Shown here one piece after another: positions 18,125-27,843 of a DNA stretch of 64,000 bases (positions are counted from its first letter, which is position 1; each line of letters opens with the position of its first letter). Source of the DNA: Bordetella sp. BOR01 (lineage in GTDB: Bacteria > Pseudomonadota > Gammaproteobacteria > Burkholderiales > Burkholderiaceae_B); NCBI RefSeq assembly GCF_019218885.1, contig NZ_JAHUWT010000004.1:62001-126000 (forward strand), written 5' to 3'. The position numbers and the translations under genes were made by a program. Below the pieces are notes generated by a model, which searched no databases, was not told the DNA's origin, and saw only the letters and a program-made list of their open reading frames with translations.

Positions 18125-19423
18125 TCAGTACCCCAGGCGATGCGGTAGCCACAGGGCCAGTTGCGGAAATACCAATACCGCGACCAGCACCAGGAACATC
18201 GCGCCCAGCATCCACAGTACCCAGGGGATCGTGGATTCCATGGGCACGCGCGCGATGCGGCAAGACACCATCAGGTTCACGGCCAACGGCGGCGTGAACT
18301 GGCCCAGTGCCACCTTCAAGGTCAGGATGACGCCGAACCAGACGGGATCCCAGCCATAGGCATTGGCGATCGGCATGAGCAGCGGCACGAAGATCAAGAA
18401 GATCGAGATGCCATCCAGGAACATGCCCATGGTCATCAACAGCACGATCAACAATGCAAGCACGCCCCATTCGCCCAGTCCCGAATTGACGATGGCGTGG
18501 GTAATGGGGTCGATGATGCTGAGCGTGGACAGGGCCCACGCGAAGATACCGGCTAATGCCACGACCAGCATGATCACCGCCGACAGCTCTGCCGCTTCGC
18601 GCAGAATGCCGAACAGGTCGCGTACCTGGATGGTGCGGTGGATGCACATGCCGACGAACAGGCCATAGAACACGGCCACCACGGCCGCCTCGGTGGGCGT
18701 GAACCAGCCCAGCCGCATGCCGCCCAGGATCAGGACGGGCGCGGCCAGGCCCCAGCTGGCCTGGCGCAGGCTGGCCCAGAAGGGCGGACGCGGCAGATGC
18801 GCTTCCAGCATGCCCATCTTGTGCTTGCGCGCCAGCCAGACGGCGGGCACGATCAGGGCGAAGCCCGCCAGCAGGCCCGGCACCATGCCCGCGGCAAACA
18901 ATGCCGGCACCGAGGCGCCCGGCACCAGCACCGAATAAATGATGAAGGCAATCGACGGCGGGATCAGGATATCGGTGGCGGCCCCTGCCGCCACGACCGA
19001 GGCCGAGAACGGGGCGGGATAGCCGGCGCGCGACATGGCGGTGATCATGACCGCGCCCACAGCGGCCGCGCAGGCCGGGCCCGAGCCGGAGATCCCGCCC
19101 AGGAACATGGCGACGGCGATGGCCACCAGGGGCAGCATGCCCGGGCCGCGTCCCACGATCGAAATGGCCAGGTCGACCAGGCGCCGGGCCACGCCGGAGC
19201 GGTCGAAAATCGAACCCACCAGCACGAACATGGGGATGGCCAGCAGCGGGTACTTGGCCAGGCCGGCGTAGAAGTTCTGCGGCACCGCCAGCAGGCCGAA
19301 CCAGGCGACGTCCTGGTTGGACAATACGATGGCCAGGGTGCCGGCCACGCCCAGCGCCACGCATACGGGCACGCCTATGACCATCAGCACGGCAAACACC
19401 GCGAAGAGCAGGGTGGCGATCAT
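18125..19423 (-). CDS. TRAP transporter large permease (DctM family)
   Basis: A 432-residue inner-membrane protein with about a dozen hydrophobic segments, the large subunit that carries the sodium-coupled transport activity. Family motifs include MFLGGISGSGPACAAAVGAVMI, LIPPSIAFIIYSVL and FTPPLAVNLMVSCRIA. I chose the ATG at 19423 ([17 protein letters not shown]) because it overlaps the dctQ stop in ATGA; the frame is open further upstream but that part is the dctQ coding region read out of frame. The C-terminal end is FPQLALWLPHRLGY. Confidence 0.9.
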   Translation of the reverse strand: MIATLLFAVFAVLMVIGVPVCVALGVAGTLAIVLSNQDVAWFGLLAVPQNFYAGLAKYPLLAIPMFVLVGSIFDRSGVARRLVDLAISIVGRGPGMLPLVAIAVAMFLGGISGSGPACAAAVGAVMITAMSRAGYPAPFSASVVAAGAATDILIPPSIAFIIYSVLVPGASVPALFAAGMVPGLLAGFALIVPAVWLARKHKMGMLEAHLPRPPFWASLRQASWGLAAPVLILGGMRLGWFTPTEAAVVAVFYGLFVGMCIHRTIQVRDLFGILREAAELSAVIMLVVALAGIFAWALSTLSIIDPITHAIVNSGLGEWGVLALLIVLLMTMGMFLDGISIFLIFVPLLMPIANAYGWDPVWFGVILTLKVALGQFTPPLAVNLMVSCRIARVPMESTIPWVLWMLGAMFLVLVAVLVFPQLALWLPHRLGY

Positions 19424-19959
19424 TGCGCGCCGCTCCGCAGCAGGCGGCGCAGCGTGCCCAGCGTGCGCAGCGCGATCGCCGTGGCCATCACCGGCAGCCA
19501 GATCGAATACCACCAAGTGGGTACGCCAATAGCTGGCGAGGTTTCTTCGTAGACGTATTCGTCGATGACCAGGCGCACCGACAGCACGGCCAGCAGGATG
19601 AAGAACAGCAGCACCACGGTATTGGAGGCCAGTGCCAGCTTGTGTCGGCGCGCCGGCGTGCCGCCATCGGCCACGGCCTCGATACGGATATGGTGATTGC
19701 GCACGAATGCGGTGCTGCCGCCGGCCATGGTCAGCACGATGAGCAGGAAGACCGAGATTTCTTCCGTCCAGGCAAATGACTGGTCGGTGAAGTAGCGCAC
19801 CAGGACATTGACGAAAGTGATCAGCGCCAGAACGGCCAGCACGGCAACCGCCAGCCAGTCCTCCACGGCCAGCGGGACTTTTACGGCGGGATCTTGTTCT
19901 ACGGGGATGATGGGCTCAACCGGCTCGGCCGGTTCGACGGGGACGTCAGGGCGGGACAT
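19420..19959 (-). CDS. TRAP transporter small permease (DctQ family)
   Basis: A 179-residue, four-helix membrane protein, the small TRAP subunit. Hydrophobic helices lie at about 35-58, 70-89, 109-130 and 148-168. The family segment [20 protein letters not shown] is present. It begins with an unusual soluble extension of about 28 residues rich in Pro, Glu and Val in [16 protein letters not shown], a short imperfect repeat. The ATG at 19959 is preferred over an upstream TTG. The stop overlaps the dctM start by four bases. It is first in the operon and divergent from purL. Confidence 0.87.
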   Translation of the reverse strand: MSRPDVPVEPAEPVEPIIPVEQDPAVKVPLAVEDWLAVAVLAVLALITFVNVLVRYFTDQSFAWTEEISVFLLIVLTMAGGSTAFVRNHHIRIEAVADGGTPARRHKLALASNTVVLLFFILLAVLSVRLVIDEYVYEETSPAIGVPTWWYSIWLPVMATAIALRTLGTLRRLLRSGAQ

Positions 19960-20064
19960 TGGCAACAGCAGCGGTAAGGCGGGGCGAGTCGGGATCGCAG
20001 CATCCTACCGTTCGCGAGGCACCGCGTTAGTGCGTGTTTTCCCGTGGGTGAAGGGCTTTTGCAA

Positions 20065-20083
20065 CATGCTGCGAAGCAGCATG
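20065..20083. repeat. Perfect inverted repeat in the purL leader region
   Basis: CATGCTGC and GCAGCATG are separated by GAA, giving a perfect 8-bp stem with a 3-base loop. There is no U-tract on either side. It lies about 240 bases upstream of purL and 105 bases upstream of dctQ. It could be a protein-binding site or an RNA hairpin. Confidence 0.5.
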
Positions 20084-20273
20084 GAAGGCCGGACGCCTTG
20101 CCGGCTTGCATTCTTTGGCGCCAAGTTTGGCTGGGCAGGCACTAGTTTGCTGCGCTGCGATAAACAAGGCCCCACCGCGAGTGAATTATTTTGTAACTTT
20201 CCTTGGATGCCCCCGGGGCACGGCCCTTTGCGCGGGTTCCGGGGGGCGGCGCTCGGGGAAATCCCTGAAAAGG

Positions 20274-20279
20274 TAAAAT
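20274..20279 (+). promoter_or_regulatory. Candidate -10 box for purL
   Basis: TAAAAT differs from the consensus TATAAT at one base and lies 41 bases before the purL GTG. No good -35 hexamer is seen 16-18 bases upstream. The same hexamer followed by C precedes the M20 peptidase gene and purB. Confidence 0.4.
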
Positions 20280-20320
20280 CCCCGTTTTGCTTCTTCTTAC
20301 CTTCAAACGGCGCCCGCATC

Positions 20321-23300
20321 GTGTCTCTCGTCCAGCATTTGCCCGGTTCTTCCGTCCTTTCCGCGTTTCGCCGCGAACGCCTGCTGGCACAGCTTCGGGA
20401 AGCCGGCCTGCCCATTGCCGACGTTGCCGCTCGCCATGAGCATTTCGTCTGCACTGACACTGCCCTGGATGACAGCCAGCAACGGCACTTGACGCAGTTG
20501 CTGGACTACGGCATCGAGCCCGCCGGCGACACACCGGCCAAAAGCCTGGCGCTGCTGGTCATTCCGCGCCTGGGCACGATATCGCCATGGGCCAGCAAAG
20601 CCACCGACATCGCCCGCAACTGCGGCCTGGCGGCGGTACGGCGCATCGAACGCGGCGTGCGCTATTTCCTGGTGCCAGAACGCGGCCTGCTGGGGGGCGC
20701 CAAGGCGCTCGATGACACCATGCTGGCGCGCGCGGCCGACTGCCTGCACGATCGCATGACCGAAACCGTGGTGGGCGCCGACTTCGACGGTCAGGCGCTG
20801 TTCCAGCCCTTGGCCGGCAAGCCCATGCGCACGGTGGCGGTGCAGGCGCACGGCCGCGATGCGCTGGCCGAGGCCAATACCTCGCTGGGCCTGGCGTTGT
20901 CCGAAGACGAAATCGACTACCTGACGCAGTCGTTCACCAGCCTGGGCCGCGATCCCACCGATGTCGAGCTGATGATGTTCGCCCAGGCCAACAGCGAGCA
21001 CTGCCGCCACAAGATTTTCAACGCGCAGTGGGTCATCGACGGCCAGCCGCAGTCCGAGACCCTGTTCGGCATGATCCGGGCCACGCACAAGGCGCAGCCG
21101 GCCGGCACCGTGGTGGCGTATTCCGATAATGCCGCGGTCATGGAAGGCGGTGCCGCGCAGCGTTTCCAGGCAGGCCTGCCGCAGGCGGGCGGGCAGGATG
21201 GCGGTGCCGCGCGCTACGTGCGCCGCGATACCATCGTGCATACCCTGATGAAGGTCGAGACGCACAACCATCCCACCGCCATCGCGCCGTTCCCGGGGGC
21301 CTCGACCGGCGCGGGCGGCGAGATCCGCGACGAAGGCGCCACCGGACGCGGCTCCAAGCCCAAGGCTGGCCTGACTGGCTTTACCGTGTCGCACCTGCGT
21401 TTCCCCGACGCCCTGCAGCCCTGGGAATCCGACCACCACGGCCTGCCGGCGCGCATTGCCTCGCCGCTGTCCATCATGATCGATGGCCCCATCGGCGCTG
21501 CGGCCTTCAACAACGAATACGGGCGTCCCAACCTGCTGGGCTACTTCCGCACCTACGAACAAAGCGCCGGCGGCACGCGCTGGGGCTACCACAAGCCCAT
21601 CATGATCGCCGGCGGCCTGGGCAGCATCGATGCCGAGCTCACGCACAAAGAGATCATCCCGCCCGGCGCTCTGCTGATCCAGTTGGGCGGCCCGGGTTTC
21701 CGTATTGGCATGGGCGGCGGCGCGGCATCCAGCATCAGCATGGGCAGTAACTCGGCCGAACTGGACTTCGATTCGGTGCAGCGCGGCAATCCCGAGATCG
21801 AGCGCCGTGCCCAAGAGGTCATCGACCGCTGCTGGCAACAAGGGCAAGACAACCCCATCCTGGCCATTCACGACGTCGGGGCAGGGGGCTTGTCCAATGC
21901 GTTTCCCGAGTTGGTCAACGATGCCGGGCGCGGTGCCGTGTTCGACTTGAAACGCGTGCCGCTCGAAGAGTCCGGACTGTCGCCGGCCGAGATCTGGAGC
22001 AACGAATCGCAAGAGCGCTACGTGCTGGCCATCTTGCCTCAAGACCTGGAACGCTTCGATGCCATAGCGCGGCGCGAACGGTGTCCGTATGCCGTGGTGG
22101 GCGTGGCGACCGAGTCGCGCCAATTGCGCGTGGTCGACGGCGAGGGCCTGCCCGGCGTTGATCCCGAGGCATCGGCGGGCAGCGCCGGCACGCGTCCCGT
22201 GGACGTGCCCATCGACGTCATCCTGGGCAAGGCGCCGCGCATGACGCGCGACGTGCAGCGCCAGCCCGGCGTGTCGCAGCCGCTGGACCTGGTCGGCATC
22301 GACCTCACCGAGGCTGCATACCGCGTGTTGCGCCACCCCACGGTGGCCAACAAGTCATTCCTGATCACCATAGGCGATCGTACCGTGGGCGGGCTGTCCA
22401 GCCGCGACCAGATGGTGGGCCCGTGGCAGGTGCCGGTGGCCGATTGCGCCGTTACCCTGGCCGACTACGAAGGTTTCCGCGGCGAAGCCATGGCCATGGG
22501 TGAGCGCACGCCGCTGGCGGTACTGAACGCGCCCGCATCGGGCCGCATGGCCGTGGCCGAGGCCCTGACCAACCTGGCGGCCGCCGACGTGGGCAGCCTG
22601 GAAGACATCAAGCTGTCGGCCAACTGGATGGCGGCCTGCGGGGTCGATGGCCAGGACGCCGCCTTGTACGACACCGTGGCCGCGGTCAGCGAACTGTGCC
22701 AGGCCACCGGCCTGTCTATTCCCGTGGGCAAAGATTCCCTGTCCATGAAAACCACTTGGGACCAGGACGGCGAAACGCGCCAGGTGGTGGCGCCAGTGTC
22801 GCTCATCGTCACCGCTTTCGCGCCGGTGGGCGATGCGCGCGCCAGCTTGACGCCGCAACTGCGCACCGATGCGGGCGATAGCGTGCTGATCGTCATCGAC
22901 CTGGGCCGCGGACGCCATCGCATGGGCGGCTCGATCCTGGCGCAAGCCTACAAGCAGGTGGGCGTCAGCGTGCCCGACATCGATGCGCCGCAAGACCTGC
23001 GCGCATTCTTCGTCACCATCCGCACCCTGGCTGAAGCCGGTGTGCTGCTGGCCTACCACGACCGTTCCGACGGCGGCCTGTTCGCCACCTTGTGCGAAAT
23101 GGCGTTCGCGGGCCGTACCGGTATCTCGGTCAACCTCGATATGCTGACCTTCGATCCGGACTCGGCCGACTGGGGCGATTACAAGATCCGTCCCGAGCAG
23201 GTCTCGGTGCAGCGCGAGGAACTGACGCTCAAGGCGCTGTTCTCGGAAGAGGCCGGCGCCGTGATCCAGGTGCCGGCGGCGCAGCGCGATGCGGTCATGC

Positions 23301-24373
23301 AGGTGCTGCGCGGCGCGGGCCTGTCGGCCCACTCGCATGTCATCGGTGGGCTCAACGACGCCGACACGGTGGAATTCTTCCGCGACGGCAAAAAAGTCTG
23401 GAGCGAGCCGCGCGCCAACCTGGGCCATGCCTGGAGCGAAGCCAGCTACCGCATCATGGCGCGCCGCGACAACCCGGCCTGCGCGCAAGCCGAGCTCGAT
23501 ACCTGGCAGGATGTGGCCGACCCCGGCCTGGCGCCGCGCGTGGCGTTCGATCCGCAAGAAGACGTGGCCGCGCCCTTCATCGCCACGGGCAAGCGCCCGC
23601 GCGTGGCCATCCTGCGCGAGCAGGGCTGCAACAGCCAGGTCGAAATGGCCTGGGCCTTCGATACCGCGGGCTTCGATGCCGTCGACGTGCACATGACCGA
23701 CCTGCTGGCCGGCCGCATCGACCTGAGCGCCATGCAAGGCCTGGTGGCGGTAGGCGGCTTCAGCTACGGCGACGTGCTGGGTGCCGGCGAAGGCTGGGCG
23801 CGCACCATCCGCTTCAACAGCCGGCTGTCGGATCAGTTCGCGGCGTATTTCGCCCGGTCCGATACCTTCGCGCTGGGTGTGTGCAACGGCTGCCAGATGA
23901 TGGCCGCCCTGGCGCCCATGATCCCCGGCGCAGGGCATTGGCCGCGCTTTACCCGCAACCAGTCCGAGAAGTACGAAGCACGCCTGTCGCTGGTGGAAAT
24001 CGCCGCGACGCCCTCTATTTTCTTCGCGGGCATGGAAGGCACGCGGGTGCCGGTGGCTGTGGCGCACGGCGAAGGCTATGCCAATTATGCCCAGCAGGGC
24101 GATGCCGGCAAGGTGCTGGTGGCCGCACGCTATATCGACAACCGTGGCCAGGCGACCGAGGCCTATCCGTTCAACCCGAACGGCAGCCCGGGCGGACAGA
24201 CGTCGGTAACGACGGCCGATGGCCGCTTCACTGTCATCATGCCGCACCCCGAGCGGGTCACGCGCAACGTGATGATGTCGTGGGCGCCCCAGCAATGGGG
24301 TGCCGCCGACAGCGGCGGTGCCTATAGCCCCTGGATGCGCATGTTCCGCAACGCGCGGGTCTGGGTGGGATAA
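20321..24373 (+). CDS. purL: Phosphoribosylformylglycinamidine synthase
   Basis: The large single-chain FGAM synthase (1350 residues from the GTG at 20321) of de novo purine synthesis. It converts FGAR, glutamine and ATP to FGAM. It has the N-terminal PurS-like domain, the two AIRS-type halves (EAGLPIADV to SEHCRHK... and [29 protein letters not shown]-like [10 protein letters not shown]), and a C-terminal class I glutamine amidotransferase with [16 protein letters not shown], the nucleophile in GVCNGCQMM and the His-Glu pair in MPHPERV. Length agrees with gamma/betaproteobacterial PurL. GTG is chosen because the conserved start HLPGSS follows; no ATG is nearby. A terminator follows the gene. 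Confidence 0.97.
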   Translation: MSLVQHLPGSSVLSAFRRERLLAQLREAGLPIADVAARHEHFVCTDTALDDSQQRHLTQLLDYGIEPAGDTPAKSLALLVIPRLGTISPWASKATDIARNCGLAAVRRIERGVRYFLVPERGLLGGAKALDDTMLARAADCLHDRMTETVVGADFDGQALFQPLAGKPMRTVAVQAHGRDALAEANTSLGLALSEDEIDYLTQSFTSLGRDPTDVELMMFAQANSEHCRHKIFNAQWVIDGQPQSETLFGMIRATHKAQPAGTVVAYSDNAAVMEGGAAQRFQAGLPQAGGQDGGAARYVRRDTIVHTLMKVETHNHPTAIAPFPGASTGAGGEIRDEGATGRGSKPKAGLTGFTVSHLRFPDALQPWESDHHGLPARIASPLSIMIDGPIGAAAFNNEYGRPNLLGYFRTYEQSAGGTRWGYHKPIMIAGGLGSIDAELTHKEIIPPGALLIQLGGPGFRIGMGGGAASSISMGSNSAELDFDSVQRGNPEIERRAQEVIDRCWQQGQDNPILAIHDVGAGGLSNAFPELVNDAGRGAVFDLKRVPLEESGLSPAEIWSNESQERYVLAILPQDLERFDAIARRERCPYAVVGVATESRQLRVVDGEGLPGVDPEASAGSAGTRPVDVPIDVILGKAPRMTRDVQRQPGVSQPLDLVGIDLTEAAYRVLRHPTVANKSFLITIGDRTVGGLSSRDQMVGPWQVPVADCAVTLADYEGFRGEAMAMGERTPLAVLNAPASGRMAVAEALTNLAAADVGSLEDIKLSANWMAACGVDGQDAALYDTVAAVSELCQATGLSIPVGKDSLSMKTTWDQDGETRQVVAPVSLIVTAFAPVGDARASLTPQLRTDAGDSVLIVIDLGRGRHRMGGSILAQAYKQVGVSVPDIDAPQDLRAFFVTIRTLAEAGVLLAYHDRSDGGLFATLCEMAFAGRTGISVNLDMLTFDPDSADWGDYKIRPEQVSVQREELTLKALFSEEAGAVIQVPAAQRDAVMQVLRGAGLSAHSHVIGGLNDADTVEFFRDGKKVWSEPRANLGHAWSEASYRIMARRDNPACAQAELDTWQDVADPGLAPRVAFDPQEDVAAPFIATGKRPRVAILREQGCNSQVEMAWAFDTAGFDAVDVHMTDLLAGRIDLSAMQGLVAVGGFSYGDVLGAGEGWARTIRFNSRLSDQFAAYFARSDTFALGVCNGCQMMAALAPMIPGAGHWPRFTRNQSEKYEARLSLVEIAATPSIFFAGMEGTRVPVAVAHGEGYANYAQQGDAGKVLVAARYIDNRGQATEAYPFNPNGSPGGQTSVTTADGRFTVIMPHPERVTRNVMMSWAPQQWGAADSGGAYSPWMRMFRNARVWVG

Positions 24374-24408
24374 GCCGCCGGGCGGGCGGCGGGCAAGTGC
24401 AAGGGGCC

Positions 24409-24437
24409 AATGGGGCGGCGGCAAGCCGCCCCATTTT
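24409..24437 (+). terminator. Rho-independent terminator after purL
   Basis: An 11-bp stem, AATGGGGCGGC with GCCGCCCCATT (24409-24419 and 24425-24435), has a 5-base loop and is followed by TT, giving TTTT at 24434-24437. It separates purL from the M20 peptidase gene. Confidence 0.85.
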
Positions 24438-24463
24438 CGTGGGTAGCGGCACAAAATCAGGCA

Positions 24464-24469
24464 TAAAAT
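24464..24469 (+). promoter_or_regulatory. Candidate -10 box for the M20 peptidase gene
   Basis: TAAAAT sits 33 bases before the ATG and directly after the purL terminator, where a promoter is needed. The -35 is not clear. Confidence 0.35.
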
Positions 24470-24502
24470 CAACTTTTCGCCCCTTTCGACAGGATCCGCG
24501 CC

Positions 24503-25972
24503 ATGAACGCCCGCATTCCCGACGACGCATTGCCGCCCGCCCTCGATCCCGACGCCCTGCAGGCGTTCGTCGACCGCCAGTGGGATGACGAGATCATTCC
24601 CGCGCTGACCGACTACATTGCCGTGCCGGCCAAGAGCCCGGCCTTCGATGCCGACTGGGAAAAGAACGCCTACATCGAGCGCGTGGTACGCGATGCGGCG
24701 CAGTGGGTCGAGTCGCGCAAGGTCGCGGGCCTGAAGCTGGAAGTGGTGCGCCTGCCGGGCCGCACCCCGGTCATCTTCTTCGACGCGCCCGCCACGCGCG
24801 CCGACAACGGCGACACCGTGCTGCTATACGGGCACCTGGACAAGCAGCCCGAGTTCTCGGGCTGGCGCTCCGACCTGGGGCCCTGGACGCCCAAGTACGA
24901 AGACGGCAAGCTCTACGGGCGCGGCGGGGCCGATGACGGCTATGCCATCTATGCCTCGCTGACCGCCATCATGGCCCTGGACGCCCAGGGCATTGCCCGC
25001 CCGCGCTGCGTGGGCATCGTCGAGACCTGTGAAGAATCGGGCAGCTACGACCTGCTGCCCTATGTCGATGCGCTGCGCGATCGCCTGGGCAACGTTGCCT
25101 TGGTGATCTGCCTGGATTCGGGGGCGGGCAACTACGACCAGCTCTGGATGACGACCTCGCTGCGCGGCATGGTGGCGGGCACGCTGGAAGTGCAAGTGCT
25201 CGACGAGGGCGTGCATTCGGGCGATTCCAGCGGTGTGGTGCCCTCCAGCTTCCGCATCCTGCGCCATCTGCTCGACCGCCTGGAAGACAGCTCCACGGGC
25301 CGCCTGCTGCCGCAGAGCCTGCATTGCGAGATTCCCGCCGAGCGCCGCGAACAGGTGGTCGAAACCGCCCGCATCCTGGGCGACGAAGTGTGGCGGCGCT
25401 TTCCCTGGAGCTGTGGCGCCGATGGCGGCTTGGTCCTGCCCATGACCACGCACCCCGAAGAGGCCCTGTTGAACCGCACCTGGCGTCCCACGCTGTCGGT
25501 GACGGGCGCCGAAGGCCTGCCGCCGCTGTCCAGCGCCGGCAATGTGCTGCGCCCGCGCACCGCGTTCAAGCTGTCGCTGCGCCTGCCGCCGCTGATCGAT
25601 GCGGTTGCCGCCTCCCAGGAAATAAAACAGCTGCTGGAAGCCGACTCGCCTTACAACGCCAAAGTCATTTTCCATGCCAACCAGGGCGCCGCCACCGGCT
25701 GGAACGCGCCCGCCTCGGCGCAGTGGCTGACCCAGGCGCTGGACGCGGCATCGCGCCAGTACTACGACGCACCCTGCGGTTACATCGGGCAGGGCGGCAC
25801 CATTCCGCTGATGAGCCTGTTGCAGGAAGGTTTTCCCAAGGCGCAGTTCATGGTCTGCGGCGTGCTGGGCCCGCGCTCGAACGCGCACGGTCCCAATGAA
25901 TTCCTGCACGTGCCGTATGGCAAGCGCCTGACCGCCGCCGTGGCGCAAACCATGGCGGCCATGCCGGCCTGA
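24503..25972 (+). CDS. M20-family metallopeptidase (dipeptidase-like)
   Basis: A 489-residue zinc hydrolase of peptidase family M20. The zinc site can be followed: YGHLDKQPE (first His, catalytic Asp), GRGGADDGYAIY (bridging Asp), ETCEESGS (catalytic Glu and a ligand Glu), CLDSGAGNYD (Asp), and the C-terminal HGPNEF (His). A dimerisation lid lies between about residues 215 and 400. Members cleave dipeptides or N-acyl amino acids; the substrate here is unknown. It starts at ATG after a purL terminator and ends 7 bases before the DUF1415 gene, likely one transcript. Confidence 0.88.
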   Translation: MNARIPDDALPPALDPDALQAFVDRQWDDEIIPALTDYIAVPAKSPAFDADWEKNAYIERVVRDAAQWVESRKVAGLKLEVVRLPGRTPVIFFDAPATRADNGDTVLLYGHLDKQPEFSGWRSDLGPWTPKYEDGKLYGRGGADDGYAIYASLTAIMALDAQGIARPRCVGIVETCEESGSYDLLPYVDALRDRLGNVALVICLDSGAGNYDQLWMTTSLRGMVAGTLEVQVLDEGVHSGDSSGVVPSSFRILRHLLDRLEDSSTGRLLPQSLHCEIPAERREQVVETARILGDEVWRRFPWSCGADGGLVLPMTTHPEEALLNRTWRPTLSVTGAEGLPPLSSAGNVLRPRTAFKLSLRLPPLIDAVAASQEIKQLLEADSPYNAKVIFHANQGAATGWNAPASAQWLTQALDAASRQYYDAPCGYIGQGGTIPLMSLLQEGFPKAQFMVCGVLGPRSNAHGPNEFLHVPYGKRLTAAVAQTMAAMPA

Positions 25973-25979
25973 TGCACCC

Positions 25980-26534
25980 ATGACGCACACCGCCGGTGCC
26001 TACCAGCACGTCATCGACGACACCCGCCTGTGGGTGGAGCGGGCCGTCATAGGCCTGAATCTATGCCCGTTCGCCAAGGCGGTGCAAGTCAGGCAACAGG
26101 TGCGCTACGTCGCCAGCGACGTCACCGATGCCGAGGGCGTGCTGGCCGACCTGGAAGACGAACTGCTGCTGTTGTCGCAGGCCAACCCCGAACAGGTCGA
26201 CACCACGCTGCTGATCGTGCCCGATGCGTTTGACGATTTCTACGAGTTCAACGATTTCGCCGAGCTTTCCGACCGCTTGCTCAAGCGCCTGCGGCTGGTG
26301 GGCGACCTGCAGGTTGCCACGTTTCATCCGGCTTTCCAGTTCGCCGATACCGAGCCCGACGATATCGAGAACTGCACCAACCGGTCGCCGCATCCTATCC
26401 TGCACCTGCTGCGTGAAGCAAGCATCGATCGTGCGGTCGATGCTTTCGCCGACGCCGCCGACATCTACGAGAAAAACATCGAAACGCTGCAGCGGCTTGG
26501 GTGGGAAGGCTGGCGCAAGCTGATGGCGGGCTGA
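25980..26534 (+). CDS. DUF1415 family protein
   Basis: A 184-residue cytoplasmic protein of the DUF1415 family, function unknown. The family hallmark is near the N-terminus, WVERAVIGLNLCPFAKAV, followed by TTLLIVPDAFDDFYEFNDF and FHPAFQFADT, and a C-terminal RSPHPILHLLREASID. The conserved cysteine in NLCPFAK and the histidines in FHPAF and SPHP suggest a catalytic or metal role, but that is speculation. It follows the M20 gene by 7 bases. Confidence 0.85.
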   Translation: MTHTAGAYQHVIDDTRLWVERAVIGLNLCPFAKAVQVRQQVRYVASDVTDAEGVLADLEDELLLLSQANPEQVDTTLLIVPDAFDDFYEFNDFAELSDRLLKRLRLVGDLQVATFHPAFQFADTEPDDIENCTNRSPHPILHLLREASIDRAVDAFADAADIYEKNIETLQRLGWEGWRKLMAG

Positions 26535-26555
26535 CATCTGCCCGGCCGATGGCCT

Positions 26556-27524
26556 CTAGCGGGGCCGCTTGGCGTAGCGCGCGGCCATCACGGCGCACAC
26601 CATCAACTGGATCTGGTGAAACAGCATCAGCGGCAGCACGATGGCGCCCACCGCCTGGCCGGCGAAGATCACCTGGGCCATGGGGATGCCGCTGGCCAGG
26701 CTTTTCTTCGATCCGCCAAACAAGAGCGTGATGCGGTCTTCCAGGCTGAAATTGAACAAGCGGCCCAGGGCCATGCAGCCCAGCAGCGCCAGCACCAGCA
26801 GCACCGCGCAGCACAACACCAGGCCCAGCAGGGCGGGCACGGGCGTTTCGCGCCACAGGCCTTCGTTCACGGCTTCGGAGAACGCCGTGTACACCACCAG
26901 CAGGATGGAGCCCTGGTCGACGAACTTCAGCAAGGCCTTGCGGTGGTATACCCATGCGCCGATCCAGCGGCGCATGAACTGTCCCAGCACGAACGGCAGC
27001 AACAGCTGCAGCATGATCTTGCCCACGGCATCGAATGAAATCGGGGCGTTGGCGCTGGCTACCACCACTGTACCCACCAGCAGCGGCGTCAGGAAAATGC
27101 CCAGCAAGCTGGATGCCGAGGCGCTGCACACTGCGGCCGGGACGTTGCCGCGCGCCATGGACGTAAAAGCGATGGCCGACTGCACCGTGGCGGGCAGGCA
27201 GCACAGGAACAGCACGCCAGTGTAGAGCTCGGGCGTCACCATGGGTTGCAGCAACGGCTTGAGCGCCACGCCCAGCAACGGGAACATGATGAAGGTGGCC
27301 GAGAAAATCGTCAGATGCAGCCGCCAATGGGTGAAACCGGCGATGATGGCGTCGCGCGACAGGCGGGCGCCATGCAGGAAGAACAGCAGGGCGATGCCGA
27401 TGTTGGTGATCCATTCGAACGCTGCCATCCCCTTGCCGTGGGCCGGTAGCACGCTGGCGACGAGAATGGTGATGACGAGGAACAGCGTGAAGCGGTCAGG
27501 CAGGAAACGGGCGTAGCGGGACAT
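26556..27524 (-). CDS. Bile acid:sodium symporter family protein (YfeH/SLC10A7 type)
   Basis: A 322-residue membrane protein with about ten hydrophobic segments. The sequence LFFLHGARLSRDAIIAG, the CCLPATVQSAIAFTSMARGN segment and the SLASGIPMAQVIF segment (crossover regions) match the YfeH / SLC10A7-like branch of the bile acid:sodium symporter superfamily. Substrate is unknown. It is convergent with the DUF1415 gene, 21 bases away. Upstream, a TACAAT hexamer (27566-27561) may be its -10. Confidence 0.85.
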   Translation of the reverse strand: MSRYARFLPDRFTLFLVITILVASVLPAHGKGMAAFEWITNIGIALLFFLHGARLSRDAIIAGFTHWRLHLTIFSATFIMFPLLGVALKPLLQPMVTPELYTGVLFLCCLPATVQSAIAFTSMARGNVPAAVCSASASSLLGIFLTPLLVGTVVVASANAPISFDAVGKIMLQLLLPFVLGQFMRRWIGAWVYHRKALLKFVDQGSILLVVYTAFSEAVNEGLWRETPVPALLGLVLCCAVLLVLALLGCMALGRLFNFSLEDRITLLFGGSKKSLASGIPMAQVIFAGQAVGAIVLPLMLFHQIQLMVCAVMAARYAKRPR

Positions 27525-27843
27525 GGAGGGCGGTCGCCGTCTCGGCGGCTAAAGGGCGCTATTGTAGACGGCCTGTTAGAGGTTTTTCGTTCAGGATGTT
27601 GTAGGGTTTGGGTGGGGCGGAGGGTGGTTTGATTTCATGCCCCGTCCCGCGCCGCCACCGCCTGCCCCAGCGGCGCGGGACTGCGTCTATGTGATTTCGA
27701 ACCATCGGCTGTATGGACTCGATGATCGTGTTCGAGTGTGGGGGTGTTTTGCGTGGCGAGACCACGTCCAGAACGGCAAGGCGACCCAGGAACGCAAACG
27801 GTACGAAATCGCCCTGGTCGTAGCACCAGCACTAGCACCAAGA
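27525..27843. other. Intergenic region without a recognisable gene
   Basis: About 319 bases between the symporter gene and the pdxA-like gene. Open frames here are short and not protein-like. It holds a perfect 10-bp inverted repeat (27645-27680), a possible -10 for the symporter gene, and a stretch of imperfect GGTGCT repeats on the minus strand just after the pdxA stop. Confidence 0.6.
27645..27680. repeat. 10-bp perfect inverted repeat
   Basis: TCCCGCGCCG (27645-27654) is repeated inverted as CGGCGCGGGA (27671-27680) with a 16-base spacer. It lies about 160 bases past the pdxA-like gene on the minus strand and could form a hairpin that ends that transcript, though no U-tract follows. Confidence 0.45.

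Larger units (their letters stand above)
19960..20320. other. Divergent intergenic region, dctQ / purL
   Basis: 361 bases without a convincing gene. It contains a perfect 8-bp hairpin at 20065-20083 and a TAAAAT -10-like hexamer at 20274-20279 ahead of purL. The purL frame stays open through this region, but the upstream part lacks conserved PurL sequence. I see no RNA gene or riboswitch that I can name. Confidence 0.6.

Noticed and set aside
19808-20320. N-terminal extension of PurL by about 170 residues
   Set aside because: The extra part overlaps dctQ in antisense, is Ser/Thr/Gly-rich and unlike PurL; the conserved start follows the GTG at 20321.
20303-22336. Very long minus-strand open frame opposite purL
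   Set aside because: It mirrors the codons of purL in GC-rich DNA and has low-complexity Arg/Gly/His-rich content without any domain. The same holds for the frame at 22355-24472.
27559-27765. 68-residue minus-strand open frame
   Set aside because: Low complexity, Pro/Arg-rich, no ribosome binding site and no neighbour that would explain it.
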